Source of the DNA: Methylomicrobium lacus LW14
GTDB lineage: Bacteria; Pseudomonadota; Gammaproteobacteria; Methylococcales; Methylomonadaceae
NCBI RefSeq assembly: GCF_000527095.1
Contig: NZ_AZUN01000001.1
Coordinates: 3,485,501-3,549,500 of the forward strand
Direction of reading: 5' to 3'
DNA length: 64,000 nt
Part shown: piece by piece, positions 7,756-15,722 of the stretch
How the letters are laid out: each line of letters opens with the position of its first letter
How positions within the stretch are numbered: the first letter of the stretch is position 1
Translations under genes and position numbers: made by a program
Notes under the pieces: model-generated
Seen by the model: the letters and a program-made list of their open reading frames with translations, nothing else
Database searches by the model: none
Told to the model about the DNA's origin: nothing

Positions 7756-9144
7756 ATGAATTATTCCGCGACCGTACAAGGCAAATCGTATCAGTTCAGG
7801 AATCTCCGAACCGTGATGGCGAAGGCGTCGCCGCGGCGGTCGGCCGATGAATTGGCAGGGCTTGCGGCGGAGACTGAGGTCGAGCGCGCGCTGGCGCAGC
7901 GGCTGTTGGCCGACGTGTCTTTGCGGCAATTCATCGAAGAGCCGTTGATCGCCCCGGAACAGGATGAAGTCTCGCGGCTGATTCTGGAGCGGCACGATGC
8001 GACGGCATTCGCGCCGGTCGCGGCGCTGACGGTCGGCGAGTTTCGCGACTGGCTGCTGGCGGGCAAAGGCGATTTGGCGGTGCTGGCGCCAGGCTTGATG
8101 CCGGAGATGGTCGCCGCGGTCAGCAAGATCATGCGCAATCAGGACTTGATCGCGGTCGCGCGCCGCTGCCGGGTCGTGACCCGTTTTCGCAATACCTTGG
8201 GCTTGCCGGGAAGGCTCTCCACGCGCCTGCAGCCGAATCATCCGACCGACGATCCGCGCGGGATCGCCGCCTCGATTCTGGACGGGCTGCTCTACGGCAG
8301 CGGCGATGCGGTGATCGGCATCAATCCTGCGACCGACAACTTGCAGAACGTGCATACGCTGCTGAATCTGCTCGATGACATCATCGGCCGCTACGACATA
8401 CCGACGCAATCCTGCGTGCTGGCGCATGTGACGACCAGCATCGAGCTGATGCGGCGCGGCGCGCCGGTCGATCTGGTCTTTCAGTCGATCGCCGGCACCG
8501 AGGCGGCGAACCGCAGTTTCGGCATCGATCTTTCCCTCTTGCGCGAAGCCAGGGCGATGGCCGAGGCGCTGGGGCGGGGCCGTCTCGGCAGCCATCTGAT
8601 GTATTTTGAAACCGGCCAGGGCAGCGCCTTGTCCGCGAACGCGCATCACGGCGTCGATGCGCAAACCTGCGAGGCGCGTGCCTATGCGGTCGCGCGCGAG
8701 TTTTCGCCGCTGCTGGTCAATACGGTCGTCGGCTTCATCGGGCCCGAATATCTGTATGACGGCAAGCAGATCATCCGTGCCGGGCTCGAAGATCATTTTT
8801 GCGGCAAGCTGCTCGGCTTGCCGATGGGCTGCGACATCTGTTATACCAATCACGCGGAGGCAGACCAGAACGACATGGACACTTTGCTGACGCTGCTCGG
8901 CGTCGCCGGCTGCAATTACATCATGGGCATTCCGGGCGCGGACGACATCATGCTGGCCTATCAAAGCACCTCGTTCCATGACGCGCTCTATCTGCGCGAG
9001 GTGTTGGGGCTCAGGCCGGCGCCCGAATTCGAGGCCTGGCTGAATGCGATGGGCATATTCGATGGGCGCAACCGACTGGCTGACGGCCGTCAGGCCACGC
9101 GCTTGCTGAGTCATTTCGGCGGACTTTCGGAGCTGACGGTATGA
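7756..9144 (+). CDS. eutB: Ethanolamine ammonia-lyase large subunit
   Basis: EutB is the catalytic subunit of the adenosylcobalamin-dependent lyase that splits ethanolamine into acetaldehyde and ammonia. The 462-aa length and the conserved blocks RFRNTLGLPGRLSTRLQPNH, DGLLYGSGDAVIGINPATDN, the glutamine/glutamate-bearing FQSIAGTEAANRSFG, and DICYTNHAEADQNDMD match the family. The last block lines the substrate and cobalamin site. It overlaps eutC by 4 bp (ATGA), so the two are translated together. No eutA reactivase, no permease and no shell (microcompartment) genes are nearby, so this is a minimal, free cytosolic version. No cobalamin riboswitch could be recognised in the 210 bp upstream. 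A corrinoid adenosyltransferase gene lies 1.3 kb downstream. Confidence 0.95.
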   Translation: MNYSATVQGKSYQFRNLRTVMAKASPRRSADELAGLAAETEVERALAQRLLADVSLRQFIEEPLIAPEQDEVSRLILERHDATAFAPVAALTVGEFRDWLLAGKGDLAVLAPGLMPEMVAAVSKIMRNQDLIAVARRCRVVTRFRNTLGLPGRLSTRLQPNHPTDDPRGIAASILDGLLYGSGDAVIGINPATDNLQNVHTLLNLLDDIIGRYDIPTQSCVLAHVTTSIELMRRGAPVDLVFQSIAGTEAANRSFGIDLSLLREARAMAEALGRGRLGSHLMYFETGQGSALSANAHHGVDAQTCEARAYAVAREFSPLLVNTVVGFIGPEYLYDGKQIIRAGLEDHFCGKLLGLPMGCDICYTNHAEADQNDMDTLLTLLGVAGCNYIMGIPGADDIMLAYQSTSFHDALYLREVLGLRPAPEFEAWLNAMGIFDGRNRLADGRQATRLLSHFGGLSELTV

Positions 9145-9884
9145 ATGATCCCTGGCACAATCTCCGCCGTTTCACCCAGGCCAGAATCGCGCAAGGACAT
9201 GCCGGCTGCGGTTTGCCGACGGAGGCATCACTCGATTTTGAACTCGCGCACGCCTTGGCGCGGGATGCGATTCATCAGCCCTGGGACATCGAGCGCTTTG
9301 CGGAAGAGGTCCAGCAGATCGGTCTGGAGGCCTTATGTCTCTCGACGCCGGTTGCGGACAGGGTGCAGTATCTGCAAAGGCCCGATCTCGGGCGCGAGCT
9401 CGACGAGGCCAGCCGGCAGGCGTTGCTGGCGCGTCAGCAACCGGCGGTCGATGTGGCGCTGGTGATCAGCAACGGCCTGTCCTCGATCGCGGCCGAACGC
9501 CATGGCTTGCTGCTGCTAAAGGCTATCGTTGCGGTATATCAAGGCATCCCCTTGCGCTGTGGCCCGGTCTGTTTGGTGCCGAATGCGCGGGTTGCGCTGG
9601 CCGATCAAATCGGCGCCTTGCTGAATGCGCGCCTGTCGGTGATCGTGGTCGGCGAACGTCCGGGGCTCAGTGCGGCCGACAGCCTGGGCATCTACCTGAC
9701 CTATGCGCCGCAAATGGGCAGGACCGATGCGGAGCGTAATTGCATCTCGAACATCCGTCCACCGGAGGGATTGTCCTATCAGGCGGCCGCGGCGAAGCTG
9801 GCTTATCTGAGTTATGAAGCCTTGCAGCGGGGTCTGTCGGGGGTGGGGTTGAAGGACGACATGCCCAGGCACTTGCTGGACTGA
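9141..9884 (+). CDS. eutC: Ethanolamine ammonia-lyase small subunit
   Basis: EutC binds the adenosylcobalamin cofactor together with EutB in the active hexameric complex. The 247-aa protein starts MNDPWHNLRRFTQARIAQGHAG, typical of the family, and keeps the C-terminal blocks VVGERPGLSAADSLGIYLTY and RNCISNIRPPEGLSY, which are strongly conserved cobalamin-contacting regions. Its ATG overlaps the eutB stop in an ATGA arrangement. A strong hairpin follows 11 bp after the stop. Acetaldehyde made here could be oxidised to acetate and activated by the acetyl-CoA synthetase at 47-49 kb; that link is inference. Confidence 0.95.
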   Translation: MNDPWHNLRRFTQARIAQGHAGCGLPTEASLDFELAHALARDAIHQPWDIERFAEEVQQIGLEALCLSTPVADRVQYLQRPDLGRELDEASRQALLARQQPAVDVALVISNGLSSIAAERHGLLLLKAIVAVYQGIPLRCGPVCLVPNARVALADQIGALLNARLSVIVVGERPGLSAADSLGIYLTYAPQMGRTDAERNCISNIRPPEGLSYQAAAAKLAYLSYEALQRGLSGVGLKDDMPRHLLD

Positions 9885-9895
9885 AAAGGAAAATT

Positions 9896-9918
9896 GGAGC
9901 CATGCGCGGCATGGCTCC
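9896..9918 (-). terminator. Hairpin between eutC and the membrane-protein gene
   Basis: GGAGCCATG (9896-9904) pairs with CATGGCTCC (9910-9918) over a 5-nt loop. Read on the minus strand it is followed by AATTTTCCTTTT, a U-rich tail, so it best serves as the intrinsic terminator of the minus-strand gene ending at 9939. It may also stop eutBC transcripts. Confidence 0.65.
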
Positions 9919-9938
9919 GAAACTCACAAAGCGATCGT

Positions 9939-10325
9939 TTAGATTTTCTTTTTGATGATGGTCTTGCCGTCGATGATCAATTCGGAGATGCCGCCTATTG
10001 AACCGTGCAGCGTGCAAGAGGCTTCCTTGAAGTTTTTCTCGCCCTTCCATTTCAAGGTGATGTAGGTTTCCTTGTCGGTTATTGTATCCTCAGAAGGGAA
10101 GAACGCTTCTTCACCGGTTTCTTTCAGAATCGCGGCCGGGCATTTCTGGTTGGCCATTTGCTGGATCGCGACATAGTTTCTGAGCATCGACTGCGCTTCG
10201 ACTTGCTGCGGCGATTCCTGCTTGCTGACTCCGACGACGATGAAGCCGACCACGAACACGCCGATGACGGCCCACATCAGCTTAGTCGTATCACTCATTT
10301 TGGTATCTTCAGTCTCTTCACTCAT
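9939..10325 (-). CDS. Single-span membrane protein of unknown function
   Basis: The 128-aa product has a short acidic cytoplasmic start (MSEETEDTKMSDTT), one transmembrane helix at about residues 17-33 (MWAVIGVFVVGFIVVGV), then a soluble domain of about 90 residues with two cysteines that could form a disulfide outside the membrane. The orientation suggests the domain faces the periplasm. No family is recognised. An internal ATG at residue 10 is a possible alternative start. AGAGGTG lies just upstream of the first ATG. The gene is on the same strand as the adenosyltransferase gene but separated by 135 bp, so co-transcription is possible, not certain. Confidence 0.6.
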   Translation of the reverse strand: MSEETEDTKMSDTTKLMWAVIGVFVVGFIVVGVSKQESPQQVEAQSMLRNYVAIQQMANQKCPAAILKETGEEAFFPSEDTITDKETYITLKWKGEKNFKEASCTLHGSIGGISELIIDGKTIIKKKI

Positions 10326-10460
10326 TTGGCACCTCTGATTGTTGTTATTAAGGATTTGTCCCAGGTATGCTCAGCCCGGTCTCCAGGCTAACTTCCTTAC
10401 GAATTCTAAGCGAATTAGGATCTCCCGGCAATGTAAAGTGCCGAATCACGGAAATGAGAC

Positions 10461-10997
10461 TTAAAATTCTATCCCTTGTTCCGCCTTGATGCCGCGTTGA
10501 TAGGCGTGCTTGATCATCGTCATTTCGGTGACCGTGTCGGCGATCTCGATCACCTCGGGCGCCGCATTGCGTCCGGTCAATATCAGATGCATCCAGCGCG
10601 GCCGGTGTTCTGCAATGAATTCGGCGATTTCCTGGCCGCTGATCCAGTGGTAGCCGCAGCAGTAATTGATCTCGTCCAGCACGACCACGTCGAACTCTTC
10701 GGACATGATTTTTTGTTTGCAGAGCTCCCAAATCTCGCGGCTGGTACGGATGTCCTGTTCGGGATTCTTGGTGTCCCAAGTAAAGCCGTCGCCGAGCGCA
10801 TGCCATTCGATATTGTCGAAATGCTGGGCGGCTTTTTGCTCGCCGGTCTGCCATTGGCCTTTGATGAACTGGATCACGCAGACTTTCATGCCCCAGCCGG
10901 CAGCGCGAAACGCCATGCCGAACGCGCTGGAAGACTTGCCTTTGCCTGGGCCGGTGTTGACCACGATCAGGCCTTGGCGTCTGTTTCTGTCTTTCAT
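10461..10997 (-). CDS. cobO: Corrinoid adenosyltransferase (BtuR/CobO/CobP type)
   Basis: This 178-aa enzyme transfers the adenosyl group of ATP to cob(I)alamin, producing adenosylcobalamin. The glycine-rich ATP loop GPGKGKSSSAFG is at residues 16-27. Further family blocks are VIQFIKGQW, the DVVVLDEINY strand and the LTGRNA motif near residue 141. The length is typical. Its product is the cofactor of the ethanolamine ammonia-lyase encoded 600 bp away on the other strand, which gives a plausible metabolic reason for the neighbourhood. A free-standing adenosyltransferase may serve either de novo B12 synthesis or salvage; no other cobalamin gene is in the window. Confidence 0.93.
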   Translation of the reverse strand: MKDRNRRQGLIVVNTGPGKGKSSSAFGMAFRAAGWGMKVCVIQFIKGQWQTGEQKAAQHFDNIEWHALGDGFTWDTKNPEQDIRTSREIWELCKQKIMSEEFDVVVLDEINYCCGYHWISGQEIAEFIAEHRPRWMHLILTGRNAAPEVIEIADTVTEMTMIKHAYQRGIKAEQGIEF

Positions 10998-11049
10998 AGG
11001 TTACGAAGTTGATTATGTTGAATTTGGAAAAGCGTTAATCCAAACAGGG

Positions 11050-11952
11050 CTATAAACAGCCTTGCTCGAACAGGCGGCGGTGTTCTTCCCGCGTCGGGAG
11101 GCCCGGGCGCGCGCCCATCTTCGTGCAGCACAAGGCGCCTGCCGCGCTGGCATAGCGCAAGCACTCCTGCCAAGCCATCCGCTGCGACACCGCCGCCGCG
11201 AAGGCGCCGTGAAAGGCATCGCCGGCGCCGGTCGAATCGACATCGGCGATCTCGAAGGCCGGCATGAAGCCTTGTTCGCCGCCCCGGCGCCAGAACAGGC
11301 CTTTTTCGCTGAGCGTAATTACCACGTTCGGCGCGACCTCGGCCAATCGAGCGAGCGCGCTTTCAACCGAGCCTGCAACCTGCATGGCGAATTTTTCCGA
11401 GCAAACCAGGTAATCGACCTGAGTCATCAAGGCCTGCGTGCCTTCGTGCAAGGAGCCGGCATCGAGCACGGTCGGTATCTTTTGCGCGCGAAGCTTAGGG
11501 CAATAGGCCGCAGAAACCTGCGGCTCGTGGCCGTCGAACAGCACCACGGCGGGATTGATGCCGCTGAAATCGAGCGCGTCGGCGGGCAAGGGGTGAGTGC
11601 CGACCTTGTAATTGACCAGCGCCCGCTTGCCGTCGGGCTTCACCAGCACCGCCGAGATCGGCGTCGGCGCGGGGCCGCGCAGGGTCAATCCGGTGTCGAC
11701 GCCGTGCGCATTCAGTTCCTGTAAGTGCTTGTCGCCGTAGACATCGGCGCCGAGGTAGCCGGCGAAGGCGGCCTTGAAGCCGAGATTGGCGACCATGATC
11801 GCCGCATTCGCGGCCGGCCCGCCGCCACAGTCGATGAAGCCGGTCGCGAAGGTCTTCTCGTCTTCGGCCGGATGATGATCGACCGAGAACACCAGATCGT
11901 AGGAGGCATGGCCGATACAGAGCACATCGACGTCAAGCAGCGGTTTTGTCAT
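11050..11952 (-). CDS. PfkB/ribokinase-family sugar kinase
   Basis: The 300-aa protein has the ribokinase fold. PfkB signature 2 is clear: DSTGAGDAFHGAFAAAV, with the GAGD anion hole at about residues 242-245 and catalytic Asp245. The N-terminal GGGPAANAAIMVANLG block corresponds to PfkB signature 1 and binds the sugar. Members phosphorylate sugars or nucleosides with ATP; the substrate cannot be chosen from sequence. The gene is divergent from dhaL with 92 bp between starts and lies in a group with dihydroxyacetone kinase subunits and a HAD phosphatase. A sugar or polyol salvage route is therefore likely, but this is inference. Confidence 0.8.
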   Translation of the reverse strand: MTKPLLDVDVLCIGHASYDLVFSVDHHPAEDEKTFATGFIDCGGGPAANAAIMVANLGFKAAFAGYLGADVYGDKHLQELNAHGVDTGLTLRGPAPTPISAVLVKPDGKRALVNYKVGTHPLPADALDFSGINPAVVLFDGHEPQVSAAYCPKLRAQKIPTVLDAGSLHEGTQALMTQVDYLVCSEKFAMQVAGSVESALARLAEVAPNVVITLSEKGLFWRRGGEQGFMPAFEIADVDSTGAGDAFHGAFAAAVSQRMAWQECLRYASAAGALCCTKMGARPGLPTREEHRRLFEQGCL

Positions 11953-12044
11953 GGTTTTGGGTGTGGACAGCTCAGCAAAATGCGCGTTATTCTAATCGAA
12001 AACCCCAATCACCTTTGCCGTTTTTGATCCTGGAGGCCCCCGCT

Positions 12045-12689
12045 ATGCAGATCAGTCCCGAAATTTTGCCCCGCATCATCCAGGCGATCGCCGAGGCGAT
12101 CGAAAAAAACGCCGAGGCAGTGACTCAGCTCGATCAGGCGATCGGCGACGGCGATCACGTGGTCAATCTGCAGCGCGGCCTGCATGCGCTGCAAGCGCAA
12201 AGCGCGGAGATCGGGCAACTGGATTGGGCGGCCGCAATGCAGAAAATCGGCATGACCCTGATGTCGACGGTCGGCGGCGCCTCCGGGTCGCTCTACGGCA
12301 CCTTGTTCGTGACGATCAGCAAGGCGCTGCGCGATAAGACGGTCGACTTGCCGGCCTTTGCGGCCGCGTTCGCGCAGGGCGTCGAGTCGGTCAAACTGCG
12401 CGGCAAGGCCGATGCGGGTGAGAAGACGATGCTCGACGTGCTGATTCCGGCGGCGCAAAGTTTGCAAAATTCGGCGGACGCATCAATCTCGTTGCAGGAT
12501 CTGCTGGCCGCCATCACCGGCGCCGCCGAGACCGGCGTCGAGGCGACCCGCAACATGCTCGCGACCAAGGGCAGGGCGTCTTTCCTCGGCGAACGCAGCC
12601 TCGGGCACATCGATGCGGGCGCAAAAACCGCGCAGTTGATGATCGCGGCGATTGCGGCAGTGATCGCTTCTTCAGGCGCCCCAGCGTAA
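12045..12689 (+). CDS. dhaL: Dihydroxyacetone kinase subunit DhaL
   Basis: DhaL is the ADP/ATP-binding subunit of dihydroxyacetone kinase. The 214-aa protein carries the Mg-ADP ligand motif DQAIGDGDHVVNLQRG at about residues 29-44, the GGASGSLYGTLF block, GEKTMLDVLIPA, and the C-terminal KGRASFLGERSLGHIDAGA, all diagnostic. The start at ATG 12045 is fixed by TGGAGG eight bases upstream; an open extension 33 codons upstream lacks family similarity. It is convergent with dhaK and the two 3' ends overlap by 18 bp, a strange arrangement for two subunits of one enzyme. No DhaM/PTS phosphate donor is visible. Confidence 0.93.
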   Translation: MQISPEILPRIIQAIAEAIEKNAEAVTQLDQAIGDGDHVVNLQRGLHALQAQSAEIGQLDWAAAMQKIGMTLMSTVGGASGSLYGTLFVTISKALRDKTVDLPAFAAAFAQGVESVKLRGKADAGEKTMLDVLIPAAQSLQNSADASISLQDLLAAITGAAETGVEATRNMLATKGRASFLGERSLGHIDAGAKTAQLMIAAIAAVIASSGAPA

Positions 12690-13661
12690 GGCGGCGGTAT
12701 TGACCGGCGCGTCCCACAGCCGGATCAGCTCCTCATCCAGCCGCGTCAATGTCAGCGAGCATCCGGCCATGTCCAGCGAGGTCGTGAAATTGCCGACCAG
12801 CGAGCGGGCAATGACGACGCCGCGTTTCTCCCAGTACTCGGCAGCCAGGTGATAGATCAGATGCAGTTCGATCAGCGGCGTGGCGCCGAAGCCGTTCACA
12901 TGCAGCAGCACGGCCTGGCCTGGTTGCGGTTTCAGTTCTTCATCGATCGCCCGGGCCAGATGCTCGACGATCGCGCTGGCATTTTCTAGCGGCATCGTTT
13001 CGCGGCCGTGCTCGCCGTGGATGCCGACGCCCATTTCCATTTCCTGATCGCCCAACTCGAAGGTCGGCTTGCCGAGCGCGGGCACCGTGCAGCTGGTCAA
13101 GGCGACGCCGATCGATGCGGTGGACTGGTTGATGCGGTCGCCGAGCGCCTTGCAGGCCGCGAGGTCCGCGCCCGCTTCGGCGGCAGCGCCTACCATTTTC
13201 TCGACGATCAGGGTGCCGGCGACGCCGCGCCGCCCGATGCTGTGCGTCTTGGGTAGCGACACGTCGTCGTTGACCAGCACGGTCGCATTCGGGATTTCGA
13301 GCATTTCGGCCGCAATTTCGAAATTCATCACGTCGCCGGCATAATTCTTCACGATGAACAACACGCCGCCGTCCTGATCGACCGCTTCGGCGGCGGCCAA
13401 CATTTGATCAGGCGTCGGCGAGGTGAAGATTTGCCCCGGGCAGGCCGCATCGAGCATGCCAAATCCGACAAAGCCGCTGTGCAGCGGTTCGTGACCCGAG
13501 CCGCCGCCCGAAATCAGCGCGACTTTGTTAGGCTTGCCTGTTTTAACTCGTTTGATGAAGTGCGGTTGCAGGTTCAGTTCGACGATGTCCGCATGCGCTT
13601 TCGCAAAACCCTTCAGGCTATCTTCGAGCAGGCTGTCGATGTCATTGATGAATTTTTTCAT
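12672..13661 (-). CDS. dhaK: Dihydroxyacetone kinase subunit DhaK
   Basis: DhaK binds dihydroxyacetone covalently through a histidine hemiaminal and hands it to DhaL for phosphorylation to DHAP. The 329-aa protein has the SGGGSGHEPLHSGFVG substrate loop at about residues 51-66, the KNYAGDVMNFE block, GRRGVAGT and the MGVGIHGEHGRE stretch that contains the substrate-binding histidine. Seventeen bases separate its start from the stop of the HAD phosphatase gene upstream on the same strand, so those two probably form an operon. The C-terminus overlaps dhaL tail to tail. Dihydroxyacetone phosphate enters the triose pool fed by the RuMP pathway. Confidence 0.93.
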   Translation of the reverse strand: MKKFINDIDSLLEDSLKGFAKAHADIVELNLQPHFIKRVKTGKPNKVALISGGGSGHEPLHSGFVGFGMLDAACPGQIFTSPTPDQMLAAAEAVDQDGGVLFIVKNYAGDVMNFEIAAEMLEIPNATVLVNDDVSLPKTHSIGRRGVAGTLIVEKMVGAAAEAGADLAACKALGDRINQSTASIGVALTSCTVPALGKPTFELGDQEMEMGVGIHGEHGRETMPLENASAIVEHLARAIDEELKPQPGQAVLLHVNGFGATPLIELHLIYHLAAEYWEKRGVVIARSLVGNFTTSLDMAGCSLTLTRLDEELIRLWDAPVNTAALRWGA

Positions 13662-13678
13662 GTTTGTGGCTCCGGCGG

Positions 13679-14515
13679 TTAGTTGGCTTGGCGGCGCAGG
13701 GCTTCGGTAACGGCGATGATGTCCGGCATCAGCCAGGTCGGTTGATAAGCGGAGGCGCGGAGATCCTCTTCGCTCGATATGCCGGTCAATACCATCAGGC
13801 TGCGAATGCCGGTGCGCACCGCGCCGAGGATATCGGTTTCGAGGCGGTCGCCGATCGCGATCGTTTCGGCGGGGTCGGAAGCCAATAGTTTCATCGCCTG
13901 CCGGTACATGATCGGCTCCGGCTTGCCGATCACCATCGGCGAAACGCCGGTCGCGGCGGTCAGCGCGGCCAGAATCGCGCCGTTGCCGTGGGTCACACCG
14001 TATTCTGTCGGCAGGGTCGTATCGGCATTGGTGGCGACGAACTGGGCGCCGGCCCGGATGTTCAAGGTTGCGGTTGCGAGTTTGGCCCAGCTCAGCGTCG
14101 AGTCCTTGCCGCAGACGACGATGTCCGCGCCTTGCGCATCCGGGGTTTTTTCGGTTTTGAGCTCGTACAACCCGGTCAGCGTAAAGCCTTGTTCGCGCAG
14201 GGGCCCCAAGGCGCCGTCCTCGCCGACCACGAACACGCGGGTCGAAGCCGGGTCGGTGTGTTCGGCGAGATACAGCGCGGTCGCCATGCCGGACGTCAAG
14301 ACTTCATCCCTGGAGACGGTCACGCCCATGCCGGCGAGCTTATTTACATATTGATCCTGCGTCTGGCTGGCATTGTTGGTCGCCAGGATGAAGCGGATTT
14401 GCAGGTCGCGCAGGGTTTCGAAAAACTCGCACAGGCCGGGCTGGGGCACGCTGCCGTGCCAGAGCACACCATCCATGTCGATGATCATCGCGCGGATAGA
14501 CTTGAAAGATTCCAT
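13679..14515 (-). CDS. HAD-IIA family phosphatase (NagD/phosphoglycolate phosphatase-like)
   Basis: The protein of about 278 aa has the HAD motif I DMDGVLWHG with the nucleophilic Asp, the NNAS motif II, the lysine of GKPEPIMYR (motif III) and the acidic GDRLETDI (motif IV). The cap type and the order of motifs place it in subfamily IIA, which includes NagD, 4-nitrophenylphosphatase and phosphoglycolate phosphatases. It dephosphorylates a small sugar or nucleotide phosphate in the cytoplasm. Starts at ATG 14515 and ATG 14530 are both open; the former begins just before the conserved MIIDMDG strand. It lies immediately upstream of dhaK in the same direction. Confidence 0.83.
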   Translation of the reverse strand: MESFKSIRAMIIDMDGVLWHGSVPQPGLCEFFETLRDLQIRFILATNNASQTQDQYVNKLAGMGVTVSRDEVLTSGMATALYLAEHTDPASTRVFVVGEDGALGPLREQGFTLTGLYELKTEKTPDAQGADIVVCGKDSTLSWAKLATATLNIRAGAQFVATNADTTLPTEYGVTHGNGAILAALTAATGVSPMVIGKPEPIMYRQAMKLLASDPAETIAIGDRLETDILGAVRTGIRSLMVLTGISSEEDLRASAYQPTWLMPDIIAVTEALRRQAN

Positions 14516-14989
14516 AAAATGTTTTCTCATCACGAACAAGGTGCGGAGCGGTTGGTGGGTCTTTGCAACTCCGCCGGTTTATTCTCCTGCAAGCGGGGCT
14601 GCGGAGAGTTGAATAATGTTGAAGTCAATGTAGACAGACGCCTTAATGGGTTAACCTGGCATTAGACCTTGACTCGCAACAGCTTGGCATAAGATTCAGG
14701 CGCTTGTCCAGTCCGTTTGCAGGAGAGTCGGGGCCGAAAAAGGCGGGGTTAGGAGGCAGGCGGCGCGAGTGATCGTAAGGGGCATCAGGTTTTACGTTAT
14801 CTGCCGCGAAAAAGCGGAAAATTCCGTTCCAAAACGCCAAAAATCGCGTATTTTTGATCACGCTAGGAGCCTCGGTTAAAGGTGGTAAAATCGGCAAAAA
14901 ACAGCGGCTAACTGACTGAATAGTCGGTTGTTTTTGACGTGACCGGAAAGGCCGGCAGAAGGCGCCATTACTGTATTCAGCACGGATCA
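14516..14989. other. Non-coding stretch upstream of hps
   Basis: About 470 bp between the HAD phosphatase gene and the hps promoter. An open frame on the minus strand (14643-14996) has no ribosome site or recognisable product and is not called. The stretch probably holds control elements for the RuMP cluster, but no specific operator could be identified by eye. Confidence 0.5.
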
Positions 14990-15019
14990 TTGACATGACT
15001 CCCCTTTCTACTTTACAGT
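14990..15019 (+). promoter_or_regulatory. Candidate sigma-70 promoter of hps-phi
   Basis: A perfect -35 hexamer TTGACA lies at 14990-14995. Eighteen bases later TACAGT (15014-15019) is a four-of-six match to the -10 box. The start codon of hps is 60 bp downstream, with a GGAG ribosome site at 15068-15071. The exact -10 position is uncertain: TTTACA two bases upstream is an alternative. Confidence 0.55.
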
Positions 15020-15078
15020 AGCGTTCGCATTAAACAGGTAATCACCTAACTACAATAACAAACCATTGGAGCAATATC

Positions 15079-15720
15079 ATGGCAAAACCATTAATTCAAA
15101 TCGCATTAGATTCTCTGGATTACAACGCAACTATCGCGCTGGCTGAAACCGTAGCGCCACACGTTGATATTTTCGAAATCGGCACTCCTTGCATCAAGCA
15201 CAACGGTGTTAACCTGGTTAAAGATCTGCGCGCCAGATTCCCGGACAAACTGATCCTGGTTGACCTGAAGACTATGGATGCCGGCGAATACGAAGCGACT
15301 CCTTTCTATGCAGCAGGCGCTGACATCTGCACCGTTCTGGGCGTATCCGGCCTGGCAACTTGCAAAGGCGTTATCAAAGCGGCTAACGCACATGGCGCAG
15401 AAGCTCAAATCGACCTGATCAACGTTGAAGACAAAGTAGCTTGTGCACGCGCAACCGCTGAAGCCGGCGCTCACATCATGGGCGTACACACCGGTCTGGA
15501 CGCTCAAGCCGCTGGCCACACTCCATTCGGCGACCTGAGCGACATCACCAGATTGGGCCTGAACGTCAGAGTTTCTGTTGCTGGCGGTATCAAAGCTTCT
15601 ACCGTACAAGACGTCGTCAGAGCCGGTGCGAACATCATCGTGGTCGGCGCAGCGATCTACGGCGCTCCATCCCCAGCTGACGCTGCTCGTGAAATTCGCG
15701 AACTGGTTGAAGCTGTATAA
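15079..15720 (+). CDS. hps: 3-hexulose-6-phosphate synthase
   Basis: Hps condenses formaldehyde with ribulose 5-phosphate to give D-arabino-3-hexulose 6-phosphate, the entry step of the RuMP cycle. The 213-aa protein is an orotidine decarboxylase-fold barrel. It carries the metal and phosphate-site motif VDLKTMDAGEYE from residue 61, the EIGTPCIK strand, and the phosphate-binding SVAGGIKASTV and IIVVGAAIYGA loops near the C-terminus. Codon choice is visibly different from the neighbours (many GCT, GCA, GTT and CTG), as expected for a very highly expressed gene. A promoter-like site and GGAG precede it. phi follows after 2 bp, so the two are co-translated. Confidence 0.97.
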   Translation: MAKPLIQIALDSLDYNATIALAETVAPHVDIFEIGTPCIKHNGVNLVKDLRARFPDKLILVDLKTMDAGEYEATPFYAAGADICTVLGVSGLATCKGVIKAANAHGAEAQIDLINVEDKVACARATAEAGAHIMGVHTGLDAQAAGHTPFGDLSDITRLGLNVRVSVAGGIKASTVQDVVRAGANIIVVGAAIYGAPSPADAAREIRELVEAV

Positions 15721-15722
15721 CA

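Noticed and set aside
7702..9114. 470-aa open frame on the minus strand
   Set aside because: It lies fully antisense to eutB, which has clear family motifs. The translation is rich in Arg, His and Gln, as expected for a shadow frame.
14643..14996. 117-aa frame upstream of hps
   Set aside because: No ribosome site, no similarity pattern, and it overlaps the hps promoter.
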